Below are positions 62,608 through 64,000 of a stretch of 64,000 nt of DNA, in pieces (position 1 is the stretch's first letter; every line of letters begins with the position of its first letter). The stretch covers positions 62,001 to 126,000 of the forward strand of contig NZ_WWEP01000011.1 in assembly GCF_009848495.1 (NCBI RefSeq). Direction: 5' to 3'. The position numbers and the translations under genes were made by a program. This DNA comes from Flavobacterium sp. MK4S-17 (lineage in GTDB: Bacteria > Bacteroidota > Bacteroidia > Flavobacteriales > Flavobacteriaceae). The notes under the pieces were generated by a model. The model worked only from the letters and a program-made list of their open reading frames with translations. It made no database searches and had not been told where the DNA came from.

Positions 62608-64000
62608 ATGAATAACAATTCATTCCTGAAAAAAATCATTTTTGCTTTAACTATTGTCTTTATAGTATCCTGCGACAGGGATTTTAATGAAGTTGGCGCA
62701 GATATTATTGAAGATGACATCCATTTTGACATGGAGCAATATATAGCTTCTGCTGTAGCTTATGATATGCCCGCAGGCGTACCTTCAAGCGTGGTGCAGA
62801 CTAATAACCTTACCGTTAACTCTCTTGGTGTTTACGATAGTCCTGTATTTGGAAAAACAACTGCAAATTTTGTTACCCAAGTACAATTAGGGACTGAAAA
62901 CCCAACGTTTGAAAACCCTACTATAGATACGGTTTACCTGTATGTACCTTACCACAGCAACCTGGAAAGTGTAGATGCGCAAGGAGCGGGTACCTATACG
63001 TTAGATTCTGTGTATGGCAATACCCAGGCTAAACTGAGGCTTAGGATATACAGGAACGGCTATTTTTTAAGGACTTCAGATCCCGGTTCGTCGGCTTCGG
63101 CAGGGCAGAAATATTATTCTAATGAATTAAGCATGGTTGATGCCGTTAAAGGTGAAGTGCTGGTTGATGACAGTAATTTTATTTTTAGCAATAAGGAAAT
63201 TGAACGCAAGTTTATTAACGGAAGCGGCGCAAGCGAGGTAAAGGAAAGGCTTGCACCGGGCATATATTATGAACTTAATAAAGATTATATTAAAACCCTT
63301 ATTATGGAAGCCCCGGCAGGAAAACTGCTGAACAATAATATTTTCAGGGACTATTTCAGGGGGCTTTATTTTAATGTGGAACAGGTGGGAACCGATGGTG
63401 TTATGGCAATGCCTAAGTTTAATGAAGGTAAAATAGTAATTCATTATAAAGTTGACAGGGTAGATACAGAAGGCAACCCGGTTGAAGGTGAAAATGGCGA
63501 GACAGAAAGGTTAAGCAGGACACTGACGCTAAACCTACAGGGCAATACGGTTAACTTTTTTGAAAATAATTACAACACTGCATTTACTTCTGCAATAGGT
63601 GCAAGCAACCAGGTGGCAGGCGATGAAAAACTTTATGTTAAAGGCGGTGCCGGCTCTATGGCTTTTATAGATATACTTAGTAGTGCCGATATAGACTTTT
63701 TAAAAGCAGGCGGCAATACACTTATAAATGAGGCCAACCTTACTTTTTATGTAGATCAAAGTGCCATGGCTGCAGCTAAAAATGAGCCTTACAGGCTGTT
63801 TTTATATGACGTAAAAAACAAGCGCCCTTTGTTTGATTATTATTTTGATACTTCAACCAATACCGTAAACAGCAAATATAATAAGCTGGTACATGGTGGT
63901 ATATTGGAGAAATCGGCAGATGGTAAAGGCTACCGTTATAAGATAAGGATTACAAACCATGTAAATAACATCATCAGGAAAGACTCAACCAATGTTAAGC
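62608..64000 (+). CDS. DUF4270 family lipoprotein (3' end outside window)
   Basis: The frame is open from the ATG at 62608 to the end of the window (464 codons). The N-terminus MNNNSFLKKIIFALTIVFIVSC ends in a lipobox Cys (C22), followed by DRDFNEVGADIIEDD. This start and the later beta-rich repeats (TVYLYVPYHSN, KIVIHYKVDRV, LINEANLTFYVD) are those of DUF4270, a Bacteroidota outer-membrane lipoprotein family of unknown function. It lies 20 bases after the glycogen-synthase-like gene. Confidence 0.88.
   Translation, partial: MNNNSFLKKIIFALTIVFIVSCDRDFNEVGADIIEDDIHFDMEQYIASAVAYDMPAGVPSSVVQTNNLTVNSLGVYDSPVFGKTTANFVTQVQLGTENPTFENPTIDTVYLYVPYHSNLESVDAQGAGTYTLDSVYGNTQAKLRLRIYRNGYFLRTSDPGSSASAGQKYYSNELSMVDAVKGEVLVDDSNFIFSNKEIERKFINGSGASEVKERLAPGIYYELNKDYIKTLIMEAPAGKLLNNNIFRDYFRGLYFNVEQVGTDGVMAMPKFNEGKIVIHYKVDRVDTEGNPVEGENGETERLSRTLTLNLQGNTVNFFENNYNTAFTSAIGASNQVAGDEKLYVKGGAGSMAFIDILSSADIDFLKAGGNTLINEANLTFYVDQSAMAAAKNEPYRLFLYDVKNKRPLFDYYFDTSTNTVNSKYNKLVHGGILEKSADGKGYRYKIRITNHVNNIIRKDSTNVK

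Noticed and set aside
1..64000. CRISPR array, restriction, toxin-antitoxin or prophage defence island
   Set aside because: No spaced repeats, cas genes, methyltransferase/nuclease pairs, integrase or phage structural genes were found anywhere in the window.

Overview
The window looks like a stretch of ordinary chromosome from a member of the Bacteroidota, most likely Flavobacteriaceae and Flavobacterium-like (inferred from gene content; no rRNA is present). The indicators are T9SS C-terminal sorting domains on two exported proteins, a DUF4270 lipoprotein, an OlsF-type ornithine-lipid synthase, YpdA, a Reg_prop/Y_Y_Y sensor kinase, the ligase/helicase/PdeM repair cluster, and promoters of the Bacteroidota type (TTTG plus TAnnTTTG). 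There is no insertion sequence, prophage, CRISPR array or integrase. I did not find a clearly new multi-gene system; the unusual items are small-scale and are listed as findings.

Layout. 1-4010: DNA-repair cluster (end of an ATP-dependent ligase, Lhr-type helicase, PdeM phosphoesterase) with an antisense Pmp3/YqaE gene inside it. 4175-8578: fatty acid desaturase, dicarboxylate/amino-acid symporter, DinB-fold protein, GT9 glycosyltransferase. 8666-12304: a NarL-type response regulator and a 1000-residue propeller sensor kinase, tail to tail with abutting stop codons. 12305-12943 holds no certain gene. 12913-13259: tRNA-Asn/tRNA-Arg unit with its own promoter and terminators, then rseP. 14861-22162: an eight-gene oxidoreductase unit (frameshifted doxX, Old Yellow Enzyme, Gfo/Idh/MocA, two aldo/keto reductases, D-2-hydroxyacid dehydrogenase, cupin, MFS transporter) closed by a terminator. 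22161-24080: M1 peptidase exported by T9SS.

24213-29815: serS, a TPR protein, DUF4286, rsmA and mgtE. 29812-37035: an unknown exported protein, a 2-hydroxyacid dehydrogenase fused to a VOC domain, olsF, exonuclease III, an OmpA-like lipoprotein and an aspartoacylase-family enzyme. 37123-44282: uvrC with a patatin/beta-barrel protein, DNA polymerase IV, and a Gcr-type membrane protein. 44430-46904: a CYTH protein with ypdA, and a radical SAM gene split by a frameshift. 47075-53323: a four-gene RND efflux operon headed by a GbsR/MarR-like regulator, with a perfect palindromic operator candidate. 53504-54868: T9SS-exported sugar dehydrogenase. 54941-61670: a compact minus-strand unit panC-panD-flippase-esterase-radA-GT51. 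61781-64000: a short glycogen-synthase-like protein and the start of a DUF4270 lipoprotein.

Two genes (doxX at about 15083 and the radical SAM gene at about 46241) carry single-base frameshifts that leave recognisable protein on both sides. They may be recent mutations or base-calling errors.
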